Assembly: GCA_013399015.1 (NCBI GenBank)
Contig: VWZX01008269.1
Coordinates: forward strand, 66,355 to 130,354
Length of the DNA: 64,000 nt
Reading direction: 5' to 3'
Origin: Galbula dea
Taxonomy: Eukaryota; Chordata; Aves; Piciformes; Galbulidae
The notes beneath the pieces were generated by a model, which searched no databases, was not told where the DNA came from, and was given only the letters and a program-made list of their open reading frames with translations. This document shows, one piece after another, positions 36,868 through 49,738 of the stretch. Position numbers and translations under genes: made by a program. Position 1 is the stretch's first letter, and the number at the start of each line of letters is the position of its first letter.

Positions 36868-37149
36868 GTAAGTGTTTATGATTTACCTCAAAAGACTTTA
36901 CTATAAATATTAGATTCATGTACGATGGTGGGTGAAGTTGTGATAATGACATATCTTTTTAGAAACACTAGATAAGAAATATTATCCATGTATAATAATA
37001 AGAAAATAAGATAATTCTCTCCTGTTCCTGCAGGAATCAAGATCAGAGAACAGGAAAGTAGGAGTGAAATTGTGGTGGAAATTTGTATCAAACTACCTGA
37101 TCAGGGCAAAGAAATGACTGAAGCTTTCTTTAATGAACTTCAAAAAGTT
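36868..37149. other. AT-rich sequence, nothing recognised
   Basis: A short spacer between the exon-like block and the CR1 fragment, with no feature seen. Confidence 0.5.
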
Positions 37150-38105
37150 TCTGATATGTGCTGGAAGGGGACAGCTACACTACCAAGGGAGTCCTGGTCA
37201 GCATTCTATGTGCGTGTCTGAGTGCATTCACTTTAGCCAAAGCAGTGACAAATGCTCCTTAGCTGCCTTCCAAGATAAGAACCAGAAGACCAACCACCTC
37301 ACATGTATGTATGCCAATGCACACAGCCTGGGAACAAACAGGAAGAACCGCAGCTTTGTGCCCAGTCAGAAAGTTATATCATAGGAATAACTGAAATGTG
37401 ATGAGACAGTTCACATAATTGGAGGATAATGATGGATGGCTATAGGCTCTTCCATAAACACAGAGAGGAAAGAAAAGGAGGAGGAGTAGAGCTCTATATT
37501 AAGGAGAACCTTGAACGAGTAGAAGAAAAGTATGGTGATTGTGGAAGCCCTGTCAAATGTCTGAGTCAAGATTAGAGATATCATCTCCAAGAGGGATCTT
37601 TCAGTAGGCATCTGCTACCAACCTCCAAACAAAGACAATAAGGGTTCTTCTGGGTGATTTCAACTACTCAGACTTTTGTTGGAATAACAATACAGCAGCT
37701 CACATGTCATCCATCAAGTTCCTGGAATGGAGTGTTTCCTTATACAAAATGTTAGATGTGCCAACCAGGAATGAGACACTTCTGGACTTTGTACTCACAA
37801 ACCAAGAAAACCTTGTTAATGACAGCCTTAGGTGCTGTGATCACAATATGGTGAAGTTTAGGATCCAGTCAAGAGCACTGAATACTAAGACAAAGACTTC
37901 AGATTTTAGAAGATCAAATTTCAGCTCAGAGCTGAGTTGGGAGGAATTCCGTCAGAAGCTTCCATGAAGGATAAAGATGCCAGTGAGTTCTGGAACTTTT
38001 TCAAGAACATTCTTCTGGAACACAAAACCCGTTCATCCCCTTTGAAGGTAGGAGATGTAGGCAGAGCAAGAGAATCCCTTGGCTCTTGAAGAATTTTAAA
38101 TAATG
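37150..38105 (+). mobile_element. CR1 ORF2 fragment, endonuclease domain (plus)
   Basis: Broken frames on the plus strand spell the CR1 apurinic-type endonuclease in order: CMYANAHSLG (about 37305), MDGYRLFHKHREERKGGGV (about 37432), ICYQPPNKD (about 37610), LLGDFNYSDFCW (about 37648), LLDFVLTNQENL (about 37780), and CDHNMVKF (about 37838), where the usual SDH catalytic motif has Cys for Ser. A stretch like SWEEFRQKL follows (about 37940). There are multiple stops and frameshifts. No reverse transcriptase or 3' tail follows, so the element is 3'-truncated. Confidence 0.94.
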
Positions 38106-38339
38106 CCAAGGTATTCAGATATTATGGCTATTTTAACTAAAAATGAGTGAATCAACATGAATAAATCAAGAGCAAACCTAGCCTTTTTCCATTTCTTGAA
38201 TTAAACTCCTGTTGACATACAGAAATATTATAACATTTTCAGGTTTTCAAGCCTGTTTTTTGTGTTCTTGACTACTGCTTTGGGATGGTCAGACCAGGAC
38301 ATTGTAAAACAAATGTGACTTTAAAAAGATTTGTATTCC

Positions 38340-38760
38340 TGTTGTGGCAGATTCAAGCTGTGCACAGAGATATTAACAGCAGATATCCAGACACATAGCC
38401 TGAGACAAAAGAGTCAATGCCTGCAGGAGTCAGCATGGTGCCTAAGGACACCTGATCTAGGTGTATAGCAGGAATCCTTTCAGAGGTAGCTTGGCCTACC
38501 TGCTGTGAGCAGCGCCTTTGTGTCTGGGCTTGTTTGTGACAGCACTGGCCCCAAGAGTATATATGGCCTCTCATATATAAGAGTATATGTGGCCTGCACA
38601 GCAGTGGAGACAGTTGGCTTCATGGCATAAGTGCTGAAGCTGGTCACAAGTGGAAGATTCTCCCCATAGGGTGGGACACACTCTGGTGGATACTTTTGCA
38701 AATTGAGTGAGCCCTCACCTCCCGTTTGGTGAGTGTTATATGAGGTATGGCCCTTGAAGG
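38340..38760 (+). repeat. possible solo LTR or LTR fragment (plus)
   Basis: The block begins TGTTGTGGCAG and contains GCTGTGCACAGAGATATTAA, GCAGATATCCAGACACATAG and two TATATA-type boxes inside a 26-bp tandem duplication (38553-38595). It is GC-richer than its flanks. A polyadenylation-type AATAAA occurs downstream near 38940 and 38953. The right end and a target duplication could not be found, so the boundaries and family are uncertain. No internal retroviral genes are present. Confidence 0.35.
38553..38595 (+). repeat. 26-bp tandem duplication
   Basis: AAGAGTATATATGGCCT is repeated 26 bases later as AAGAGTATATGTGGCCT, doubling a TATA-like box within the LTR-like block. Confidence 0.8.
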
Positions 38761-41700
38761 GAGAATTATTTCCTTTATTGTGAGTGCATGCATAATTGTG
38801 GTCTATCTTTTCTAGTACTAAGACTGTTTGTAGTTAAGGATCAGCTGTCATGCAGTTTATCTCCAGTTGACATCCCCGCTATTATTATTTAATTTGTCAT
38901 GAGGAGCACTTTCTTTTGAAAACAAAAGCCTTGATTGAAAATAAATTATTCAATAAATCCACATTTTGTTCAGTGGTAACTGTGCATTTTGGGGGTGCCT
39001 CTGTGACAGCTATATCCTGAAATAAACCTGTTATCTCAAAAAGGCACATCTAGAATTGAACAGGAAAATTTATTTTTCAGGCTGTAACAATTGTCTGCTG
39101 TACATCAAGATGAATGTCACTATTTCCAAGATTTTATATGAAAAAACAGTCAATAATCATGTTAAGGCTGGGAAAAAGGAAAAGTTTGTTATATGTCTGT
39201 TGGTCTCACCCAGGCAGGTATCTATGTGAAGCTTTTTTTTTACTCTCACACAATTTATTTCAAATACTGTGGATACTCTTCCCTCTCTTTTTGAATGAAT
39301 ATTACTCATATTATACATGAAGAAATTTTTAATATTAGCTACTTAAAACCTTTCAAATGGATAAATTTGTGTTTTACATTAAAAATCATTTTATTGAAAA
39401 AATTCTAATACCTTTTATCTCAAGACAAATTTCCCTATCTAAAGCACCTAAACAGTTTTAGTCAAGTCTTGATCATTTTAAATGAAAAACAAAATAATAT
39501 TAGATATTCTTTGCGGATGGGATAAAACCATATAAGTTAAAAAACAATCACAGACACAAAAAACCCTCCCTGAAGTTATTAGGAAAGGACACATTCTGAT
39601 CAAGTCTATGCAAAATCTGCCTGTAAATACAGATATGAGTGTAGGTGCAGTATGCACTCCACCATTGCTTTCCCAGATCTTGACTAGATGAAAGGTATGG
39701 TGAACCCAAGGTAAACCCAGTATCTAAAGCCAGTCTGATTCCTTAATCATGTGTCCATCATCCTTCCATCGAGTTAAATGCCAAACTGTTTCTCCTGGGA
39801 TAGCCAGAAAACTGGTTTTTACTTTACATACAGTTTTGAGACTACGTAAGCTTTGAATAGAGGCTATTTTTCATATATCTGTATATATTTTCATTTTTAT
39901 GTATTTTTGGGGTTTGGTTGGTTTGTTTGGTTTGGAAGCAAGAAGAAACCTGTATAAATTAACACCTGTAAATTGTGCTTTAAAATAGAGTCATATTTGG
40001 TGCAGAGTAAGATTAACCAAATAGAATTATCTATTTCTTATTAGTAGCACAAAGAGATGGACAGGTGGATCATTACAGTTAAGATTTATCATCAAGCTTC
40101 CATGGTTTTAAGCTGCATTTTCATGGGAAATACATGGCTTGTGGTGAAGAACTCTCGATTTGTTTATAAAACTGAGCTAAGAATAAATATAAAAAAGATA
40201 AAGAAGCCAAATTCATTGGCTTTTTGCCATTATTTCTGAACTATGGAAAAGTGCAATTGCTTACTGCCAAGTTTAAAGGAAAAGAAAGAAAGACTCTACT
40301 TATCAGCCTCAAGCAGAAATAGACTGGAGAGGTTTCCATCATTATGTTAATTCCTGGATGAAAATAATTGATAATGAAATATGAAATCACAATATGGCAT
40401 ACATGCATTGCATCTGAAATATTTATTTTTCAACAAATAAAATATAACTACTACTAAAAAGACAAAGTGAATTAAATCATTGTTTCTGTCACCAACTCAG
40501 AAAAGGGATTTTTTTTTTTCTTAAATAGATATTGTTCTGAATTTGATTTTTATCCCTAGTTCTGCACAGGTAACATTGCTTTTGTCAGGTATCCTGAAGA
40601 AACTGTTCTGCAAGAAAGGTAAGGAAAAAGTTGAAAAAATAGACCAGTAATTTACTTTTATGTAAAGGATGTATACTTGCCTCTAATTATGCAGATTCTG
40701 AAAGTGATCCACTTTCTTTCAGCTTCATGTAGTTTTGAAAGGAGACAGAAGTATTCCTGGTATACAGAGGATATTTGATACTGAAGACATGTAGGATAAC
40801 ATAAGCTATACATAAGTATCCCACCTTTAAAATGGAAAAGGCTATGCACATATACACATCCACCAATGCTACCTAAGTTTTGGTCTATTTGATCAGCTCA
40901 ATACATGACTCTGGAAGGTTTAAAAGTGACAAGAACAATACACCTAAATTAAACTCTGAAAAAAATAGATCTAGGCTAACATACTGGATCCTTCCATAGT
41001 CCCTTAAATGTATACCTCAAATTTTACATTTCCAAGATGATCTGAATTAAACAGAATATTTTCAATAGAAGAGTTTTTGACAGAACTAGGCATAAAATAA
41101 GTATACAGTAGAAGATTCTAAATAGTGTATGTGGGGACAACCTTTTGCAAAAACTAGATTGAAGAGCAGCTGTTATGAGACAGCAAGAACCACCTTCTAC
41201 CTCGGTGCAGTTGCAACCACAGAAATGTGACTTGTTAGAGCCTTAATTCAATCAGGAGTGACAGTTAGGTAAATAAAAATCTTCTAAAAACTGATTATGA
41301 GTGACAGCTTAATGGTACTCTGTAAGACCTGATGCCTTTGCTACAGTTGAAAACAGTTGTAGGTTCCTGCAGGTGATTATGGTAGTTATTATACAGAAGT
41401 TCATGACAATCAGCAGAAACACTGATAGCAGAATAAAAACTAGAACCACAGAAACCTACTTTTGGAGAGAAGTTTGACATTTCTTTCTGTGAAATATAGT
41501 TATTTTTGACAGCTGGGGTTTTGGCTTTTTGTTTTCTTTTGTTTTGTTTTTTAGTTCTACTGAATTTTAATAATCAAATTATCATAAGAATCAAGGTATG
41601 ATAAAAATTCCAGTTGAATTGTATAATGATAAACTAAAGAAAATTGAGAAAAATGCAGAGGTATGAGCCTTTGAGAGAACAGGTTACTTTAATGGAAATA

Positions 41701-44420
41701 GTGCCTATTTAATTTGAGGAGTGATAGTTTTTCTATGTGTATTTTTTCATAACCACTTTTCATGAACATTGTACAGTATTCTTCATTTCCTCTTTAAATA
41801 TAAAAGATGTCAGCATTCTTTATATAGCACCATTTTTGCAATAACTCACTGAAAATTTTCTTATACTTTCAAGACAACATATTGGATTACTTAACCTCAA
41901 TACCTACTAATCCTCAATATAGAATAACTAAATATATAGCTCCATATATGGAATCAAAGTTGAAGCAATAGAAAATAAAATGATTGGGTTTTTTTTCATA
42001 ATCATTTTGCTATGTATAGCCTTTCCTTGAGATCTTAACAAAAATATCATCTTAGATATTAGAAACACTTCAGATATTTGCTATGGTAAAAATAAAATAA
42101 TTCAGAAGAAATAATTTCTTTTACAGAAACAATTTACAAAATGAAAATCTGTGATTTGTCCCATGCAGTTTTGCATTTGGATGGTGTCTATTTGTGTTTG
42201 TGCCAGACATCAGGGCTACAGGTACGGTTAACAGAGAAACCTGTAAGCATACGCAGAAGGTGATTCACTCCAGCAATCTCAGGAAACTGTTATTGTTGTG
42301 ATGTACCTTTTTATGTACCTTCTTTTGAGGTCTTTCAAAGGGAATCTACCTGAATTTCTAGAGCTTAATCAACATTTTACAGATTCAGGTTGCAAATGTT
42401 TTGCCAGCCACAGCTTTCCCAACACAGACTGGACATGAAGCAAAGACTGGATAATATTAAAAGTAACGACAAAGCATATTATGAAGGAGTGATCTGTTTT
42501 GCTTCAGAAATAAACAAACAAGAAAGAAATCTGTGTTTACATGTACAGTGTATGAGTTTCATAAGATACAGGTGGAATTGGACCAATGGTAACACTGACA
42601 CTTCGGTTGTGTTATAGCAAGGTGAACAGGTCTTCTAGCTAATGTGTAGAAGCCTGAGGTTACTGAAATCCTTGAAACCTCACTGAGGAAGAAAACAATC
42701 AGGTTATTCTTAGGAGGGATGAGGATGAGGCAAAAGCAAAGGAATAAGCTACTGCTAAAATGTGAAACAAAGTGATTAAGTGAAAGCAGTCAGTCTAAAT
42801 GTTAATATCAATCTCTTTTGCCTTGAAAGTGATGAATTAAGTGGTAGTTGGGTCAGACATTTACTCGGTGGTAAGCATACGTATGAGATTAAATGAGGTT
42901 TTGTTTATTTAAGAAGAAAAAAGATGTTTGAAAAGACAAATGGTCAAAGACGTCAGCGTACAGTGGCTTAAAGTGAAACAACTGCTCAAATTTTGTGCTT
43001 TTGAATATGTCTCAGAAAAATATGACAAACATACCTGTGAACTTTTAACATTTGAAAAATTATTCACTATATTACAAAAAGCAACATGCAACACAGAGAA
43101 AACTTAAAAGTGGAACAATGTGAACAAGGAAAACTTCACTGATGGAAGACAATTGCTTCTGGCAGTCCTTGGTCTGGTAGTTAGTACATCAGCTAGTCTC
43201 TGGCTCATTTCCCCAGTTTGTATGGATGACCATCCTAGGTCTGAGCAAAACTTGTCCGGGTCATTTAATCTCATTTTTCAGTAAAGTCTCGTGAGCTGGT
43301 GAAAAGGGGATAGAAGAAAAAATAGCTTTCACAGATTGGGAGAAACATACATAGAAGACAACAGTGGAACTTGATGTTTCTTAGGTTGATTCTTATTCTT
43401 AGTTTAGCAGTTTCAAGTTGTTCCAACTCATCTATTAAGGTCAAGACATCACAGTAAACTTAATGGTGCACAAATAAAGACGAGATTTCCAAGGCAGCTA
43501 AGACTTCCTCTTTTCAATTCTTCATCTTCCGTTTTTCCTTTTCTGAGAATCTTCAAATGCATAAGGGAGAGAGCATAAATGCATAAGGAAGTCTTTCTTT
43601 CATTGTGTAATTATGACATCTTGAAAGCACCACTTAATTTTCACAGAGTTGTCTGGTGTACACCGAGTTTTCATTAATAAATTAAATCCTTCATCATTCT
43701 GTGAAAGCAAGGCACTAACAAAATTTCATGATTTGTTCCCACACACATAAAATAAAATATAGTTCTTTGCTTACCTAGTTTTGACCTTTTATTAGTTATA
43801 ACCATAGATCTCTTCCTAAATTAACTCAATATGTAGTTAAAAAATAGGTTACAAGAATTTGCAAGCTAAACAGCTACCATGTAAGTGATAAGGCTAAGCA
43901 TGTTGAGAAAGTTTGTAGTTAAAATAAGCCCGAATGGTATCATAGATTAATCAGATGATGTCATCTGATCATAGATGTTCACAGATGTTCAGATGAACAA
44001 AAGCATTCCAGCTGTTCCTCTCACCCTTTCAAATATTCTGTTACTTTTAGTTACATGTCATTTCATACAGAGTAGAATAAATGTCTCATGCAAGGTATGA
44101 CCCATGCTCCTGGCAAAACATACATAATGCTACATATCTTCATGGAGTTTACTGCTCAGTATTGCAATCTCAGAGTTTAGATATGGTATTGGGATTCCAT
44201 GGCAGCATAAAAAAATGTATATTTTATGAAGATCACAGTGCATTTAAGCCTGTTCCAACTAAATGTTCCTATTTTTTCTTTGGATGAGCAGTCTCTCCAA
44301 TTCTAGGCAATAGCTTCTAGAGCCATAGTGTAAAAATTTGATTCAGAGGAAACTCAGAAGACATTGCCAAAAAATATACTGTGAAGAGTGAGAAGGTATT
44401 TAAGAATTTTTGTTCTGCAG
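38761..44420. other. AT-rich sequence, nothing recognised
   Basis: About 5.6 kb of unique-looking AT-rich DNA with T/G-rich runs (about 39905-39940, 41520-41553) and a small 10-bp repeat, AGATGTTC (about 43971-43994). No gene, RNA or recognised repeat. Confidence 0.6.
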
Positions 44421-44578
44421 GACTACCAGCACTCTACAGTGCTACATGTACTCTGCCTAGGAGCTGGACTTAGCAGAAGCTGCTGGTGGAGTTGTAGTGT
44501 GGGAATAGGCAGCAAAGAGAGAGCAGCGCACAACACAAAATCCATGGCTGCTGTAGTAAAACGTGATGCACACAGTGT
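44421..44578 (+). other. candidate exon (+), coding or long noncoding RNA
   Basis: Seen: the acceptor AATTTTTGTTCTGCAG, a 158-base GC-richer block and the donor GTAAGTCAAG, all close to consensus. One frame is open, phase 0 to 2. It starts DYQHSTVLHVLCLGAG and ends SMAAVVKRDAHS. The frame was also open upstream of the acceptor (start near 44388), which lowers its coding value. No domain is recognised. It cannot follow the block at 36758-36867 in phase, so a noncoding exon is possible. Confidence 0.28.
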
Positions 44579-44883
44579 GTAAGTCAAGTGTCATTGCAGG
44601 AGAAGGCAGGCAATCATCTGGTTTCATAATCACCTCACAAAAGGAGAAGGCTGTTAAGAGTAGTTATATTTTAGGAATCAAAAATAATATCATTCTGCTA
44701 CCTTGTATGTCTACATTTTGATCTTTTTCTCTCCTCTGTTGAATATTGTTTGCTCATATAAATAAATTCTGTTTGCAACAGGAGAAAACTGAGTATCACA
44801 AAGTATAGCTTAATTGTCTGATATGTCTAGGTGGATTCTTGAACCAATATTTTATTAACTATGCAAATTACATGGACATTGTC

Positions 44884-44974
44884 TTCATAGGGAATCCTGC
44901 TGTGGCAGGGGGGTTGGACTAGATGATCTTTTGAGGTCCCTTCCAACTCCTAACGTTCTGTGATTCTGTGATTG
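44884..44974 (+). mobile_element. CR1 3' end fragment (plus)
   Basis: GGGAATCCTGCTGTGGCAGG, then GGGTTGGACTAGATGATCTT, then GAGGTCCCTTCCAACTCC, then TTCTGTGATTCTGTGATT is a well-preserved CR1 terminus of about 90 bases, 5'-truncated. Confidence 0.95.
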
Positions 44975-47009
44975 CTGCAAATCAATTCTTGGCAGAAAGG
45001 TTACAATTATTCAGTATGCAAAAGGATGAAGTTCAGAGGTTTTGTTTCCATTCTATTTGTTAGATTTTGTTTTATAAAAACAAACCATTGAGTGGCCTTA
45101 AAGAAAAAAGAAACAAACGATTAATAAATACTCTATATTCATAAAAATTCCTTTATCAACATTTCTAAAATCCTTTTATTATTAATCAGTTAAAAAAACC
45201 ACCCCAAACTGGTGTAAGCAGATGTGTAAAAAATGGACCATGGTATAAATAATAATTAAAAACTCAAATATTTTGCTAATTCTATAAAAAACAGGATACA
45301 GTCAGGCCAATGCCTTGTTCCCTATTGTTGTAGGAAATGTTGGCATTGTTTGGAGCTGAAACTAGGAAGATGTTGCAAGGGAGAAGACACAAAGGTGGTG
45401 AAATGATTAATGTCGGATCTAAACAGTACAGGTGTCTGGCACTTCTTGAAATGCCCAGGAAATAAATGGAATATTTATTCTCCCTGGCAGGAAGAGGAAA
45501 ATTGCATGCTTGACTCTCTTCAACAAATGAAGTGTTGAGCAAACTGTTCTTTTGATTTATTACAGTGGTATCAGTTAACACTCTTACTGAAAAATTTCCC
45601 TTGGTATTTTCTGTATGAGACACACTTTTGAATATCTCCTTTCTAACCATGAACATTAAAATATAAAATACATTGCATTCATTTTAGTAAAATAGATGGA
45701 TGTGAGAGACTTCTGATACAACTAATACCACTCTCTTTCTCTCTCAATATATATACCACAAAATAATCTTTCAAGTCCTGCACTTATAATTTCTTTTTGT
45801 AATAATTTGATTTGGTCAATCCTGACCTTATCCCTCTGCTGTATTTTTTTTTGCACCAACATAAAATTGGTTTTAGTTCAGACAATATTCATCCTCTAAT
45901 GGCTTATCTCTGTGAATGGTTTTGCATCTGAATTTTTTTCATCATAAACAGTCTGGAACTCAGCCACTTGGAAAGTTAATCTCCATTTCACTTTCTAAAT
46001 GAATTATCTGTATTCCATCACAAGAGAAGGCAAATAAAACATAGCTTGCTTTGAGACGGACAATTCTTTGTCAATGAAATGAGATGTCAACAGAAATAGT
46101 GGGTTTGTGTACATTTGGAGACAAAAAAATAATTTTACAGATGGAGTACTTCATTATAATACATTACTTTGAAAGTCCTAATTTTGTCATCTTCATATTA
46201 AAACTTTAGTACAAACCAAAACAGACAGACATAGTCACTATTTTACTGTATTTGGTAATTCTTTTGAAATACAGTAAGAAAACTACAAGAGAATTGGAAA
46301 GTGGCAGAGGACAGGAGAGTTTTTCATAATTTTAGGGAGAGGAAGAGGGCAAAACTGAATCATAGAATATATAGAAACAAAGACATTACCTGGATTGATA
46401 TTTTTCTCACAGTACATTAGAGGTTAAACTTTCCAAGGCAAAGCTGATATGTAACTGAATAATGAATACTTTTCATGCATCTCAAAATATTTTCAATAAG
46501 AAATCATTAAATGTATTGTGAACTGAGTTGTTAACTTTACATGAGTGATGATGTAATAATTCTTTAAATACAATTAGGTACAACTTGCATTGTTAGTGTC
46601 TTCTGATTGTTGAAATTGCTTCTACTTATTTAGGTTAACCAGTACAATAAGAAGACAGTGGCAGATGATAATATAGCTGCTCCCAGAAGAAAATTTGTTG
46701 GCATACATCCATAATGGTTTTACTTTTGCAGACTTTTCTTTAATGAATTAATTCCATTTCCCTGACGTCTGAATTGTCATCATCTAGTGGCCAAAAATAA
46801 AGGTTTGAATTTAACTTATTCTTTTGAACTTTCTAACAAATAAGCAGTAGAGCAGGTACTATGAATGCACTTTAAAATGACACTGCAGGAGAGATGAAGG
46901 TAATATGCAAAAAAAAAAAAAAAATTAGTATCAAATATGTTCATGTGTTATTACTCCATTCTTTATGGTAGATTATTCATAAACAGATTAATGTTTGAGG
47001 GTCTTAGCT
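44975..47009. other. AT-rich sequence, nothing recognised
   Basis: No gene is recognised. The 124-codon minus open frame at 45282-45656 has no start context, splice support or recognisable domain. An A-run lies at about 46910-46925. Confidence 0.55.
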
Positions 47010-47215
47010 CAGGATGTTGTGGGACTCATTAACACAACTTTAAACTATCCTTGAAGGGGGGCGGGGATGGTATGAGTCTTGCCTGTGACAAGTTGTAGGA
47101 TGATTCACCAAGGTTAGAGGGACAAAAGCTAGTGAGGGAGGACCCTGGGAACTACCAACCTGTCAGTCTTACCTCTGTGCCTAGGAAGATCATGGAACAG
47201 ATACAAGAATATAAG
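47010..47215 (+). mobile_element. CR1 fragment with internal deletion (plus)
   Basis: The left part has GACTCATTAACACAACTTTA and AACTATCCTTGAAGGGGGGC. The right part is typical ORF2 polymerase sequence, GGGAACTACCAACCTGTCAG, then CTTACCTCTGTGCCTAGGAA, then GATCATGGAACAGATAC. It stops abruptly at about 47215 without a 3' tail. I am confident of the right part and less sure of the left. Confidence 0.78.
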
Positions 47216-48135
47216 ATATAATGAAGAAATTCTTTTAAATTAGGTATTTTTAAAATATTTAATACTATTTTTGAGTGCATAATGGTTTCTATATTTGTCA
47301 ATAAAGCAACTGCTTCTAGATGTTTTTTCTTTATTGTACATTGAAATAAGAGTAAAATTGGTAATGCTAATGCAATTCTAATTCCTTTTTATTTAAAAAG
47401 TTCTCTACAACTGCTAAACTTTTGAAGTACTATGTCATGTACTTCTTGTTTTGAGCAGTCCTGTGAAATAACTACTAATGTCATTTATTTGTAAGGATGA
47501 TGAAATTGTCATCCTGTTTTACAATTATATAATCTATAAGTAGGAAGCTCTTCACAGTGTTGCTGTTCATAGTCTGATTAAGTCTAGTTGTTCAAGACCT
47601 TTAAACATAATGATTGACAAAGGAAACCTGTTGTGAGAAAATGACAGATGCTTACAGGATTTTCAATTAATACAGTTGCAGAAGTTTAGTGCACTATATT
47701 TCCTAGAATTGTCTATTCCTGACTTTGATATTTCTTATCAGTCCCCTTTAGCTACTTTATTCCCCACCAGCAAGAACACAAACCCTGATACTTTTATGCT
47801 CCATTATTTTGTTGTCACTTACCCCAGCTGCTTAGTTTTTGTGACAAAGTTAACTGAATATTCTACACCCCTGCTCCAACCTTCTTCCAATACACTAAAC
47901 AGAAGGTCTCACTACAGCTTTGTCTACCATTTCCAGCTTAAAATGCAAACTTTTCAGAAAAAAAAGGGTCTGAATTTTTAGCTTTTCCCTCTCTTTTTTT
48001 TTTCTGATTTTTTTTCTCTTTATTCAGTGGTTGCATGATACAAAACTAGCACAAAACAGAGAAATTTCTTTCTGTGGATACTTTATAGAGCTTTGATTTA
48101 GCTCATTCTTACAGTGTATGTCCTGAATGCTTATG
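47216..48135. other. AT-rich sequence, nothing recognised
   Basis: No gene is recognised. The 101-codon plus frame at 47676-47981 looks like a chance frame. A T-rich run lies near 47990-48020. Confidence 0.55.
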
Positions 48136-49738
48136 GGTAAGAATTAAGGGGCAGGCTAATATGGGTGATACTGTAAGTGGGTGTTTACTATAGGCCACTT
48201 GATTAAGAAGAGGAAGTTGATGAGAATTTCTCACATGCCCTGATTCTCACAGGGGACTTCAATCACCCTGATATTTGCTAGAAAAGCAACATAGCTAGGC
48301 ACAAACAAACAGGGAGGTTCCTGCAGTGCATTGATGCTAAGTTTCTGACACAGGTGGTGGAGGAACCAACAAGGAGAGGTGAGCTGCTGGACCTTGTGCT
48401 AATGAACAAAGAGGGTCTGGTTGGGGATTTGAAGGTTAGGGGCAGCCTTGGCTGCAGTGACCATGAGATTGTGGAGTTCAGGGTTATGTGAAGAAGTACC
48501 ACGGCATTAAGTAAGATTGCAAACCCAAACTTCAGGAGAGCTAACTTCGACCTTTTCAGAGAACTGCTTGGAGGAATGCCATGGGTTAGGACTCTAGCAG
48601 GTAGGTGAGACCAAGAGAGAGTGCTAATATTCAAGCACCACTTCCTTCAAGCTGAAGATGGGTGCATCTCTGTGAGTAAGAAAACAAGCAAAAGAGGTAG
48701 GATGAGCAAGAAGCTTCTGGAAAATCTCAGATGGAAGAAGGAAGTTTACAGTATGTGGAAAATGGGACTAGCCACTTGGGAGGACTATAAGAGTGTTGCC
48801 AGAGTATGTAGGGATGCAGCAGGGAAATTTAAGGACCTCTTGGAATTAAGCCTGCAAAGCATGTGAAAGACAACAAGAAGGGCTTCTTCAAGTACATCAG
48901 TAGGAAAGCGAAGAGCTGGGAAAATGTGGGCCTGCTGCTGAATAAAGTGGGTGCCATGGTGATGGAGGATATAAAGAAGGTGTAATTAATGAATGTTTTC
49001 TTTGCTTCAGTCCTCACTGCTAAGACTAGCCCTCAGGAATCCTAGTCACTGGATGTAAGAGACAAAGTCTGGAGGAAGGAAGAATCTCCCTTGGCCAAGA
49101 AGCATTGGGTTACAGACCATCTAGGCAAGCTGGATATGTACAAATCCATGGGCCCTGATGGGATGCACCCATGAGCGTTGAGGAAACTACCAGATGTTAT
49201 TGCAAAGCCACTCTCCATCATTTTTGAAAGTTCCTGGAGAGCAGAAGAGGTGCCTGAAGACTGGAAGAAAACCAGTGTCAGTTAAGTCTCCAAAAAGTAC
49301 AAGAAGGAGGAGCCAGGAAATTACAGGCCAGGCAGCCTCACCTCCATCCCTGGAAAGAAACAACTCATTCTGCATGGCTTCTCTAAGCACGTGGAGGAAA
49401 AGAAGATTATCAGGAGTAGTCAGCATGGATTTGCAAAGGGGAAATCATGGTTGACCAATATGATAGCCTTCTATTGATGGTGTGACTAGCTGGATAGATG
49501 AGGTGAGAGCAGTGGATTGTTGTTTGCCTGGACTTCAGCAGGGCTTTTTGACATTTTTTCCCATAATATCCTCATAGGTAAGCTTAGGAAGCATGAGTTA
49601 GATACGTGGGCAGTCACATGGGTTTGGGAACTGGCTGAATGACAGATCTCAGAGGGTTGCAATCAGCAGTGCAGTCTAGTTGGAGGCCTGTATCTAGTGG
49701 TGTTCCCCAGGGGTCAGGACTGGATCCAATCTTGAAAA
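48136..49738 (+). mobile_element. longest CR1 ORF2 remnant: endonuclease to mid reverse transcriptase (plus)
   Basis: In broken plus-strand frames the CR1 protein order is clear. A GDFNHPDIC motif (about 48253) is followed at once by a stop. LLDLVLMNKEGLV (about 48390) and GCSDHEIVEF (about 48450) follow, with the endonuclease SDH intact. Next come the linker SKKLLENLRWKKEVYSMWK (about 48710) and NKKGFFKYISRK, then GPDGMHP with a stop (about 49150), EVPEDWKK (about 49250), SQHGFAKGK (about 49420), LDFSRAF with a stop (about 49530), and VFPRGQD-type sequence at the SGVPQGS position (about 49700). The FADD motif and the whole 3' end are missing. It is a dead fragment. Confidence 0.96.

Noticed and set aside
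45282..45656. 124-codon minus-strand open frame
   Set aside because: Length is within chance expectation for this amount of AT-rich DNA; no convincing splice sites, start context or recognisable motif.
48278..48634. 118-codon minus-strand open frame
   Set aside because: It is antisense to the CR1 endonuclease remnant, which reads on the plus strand.
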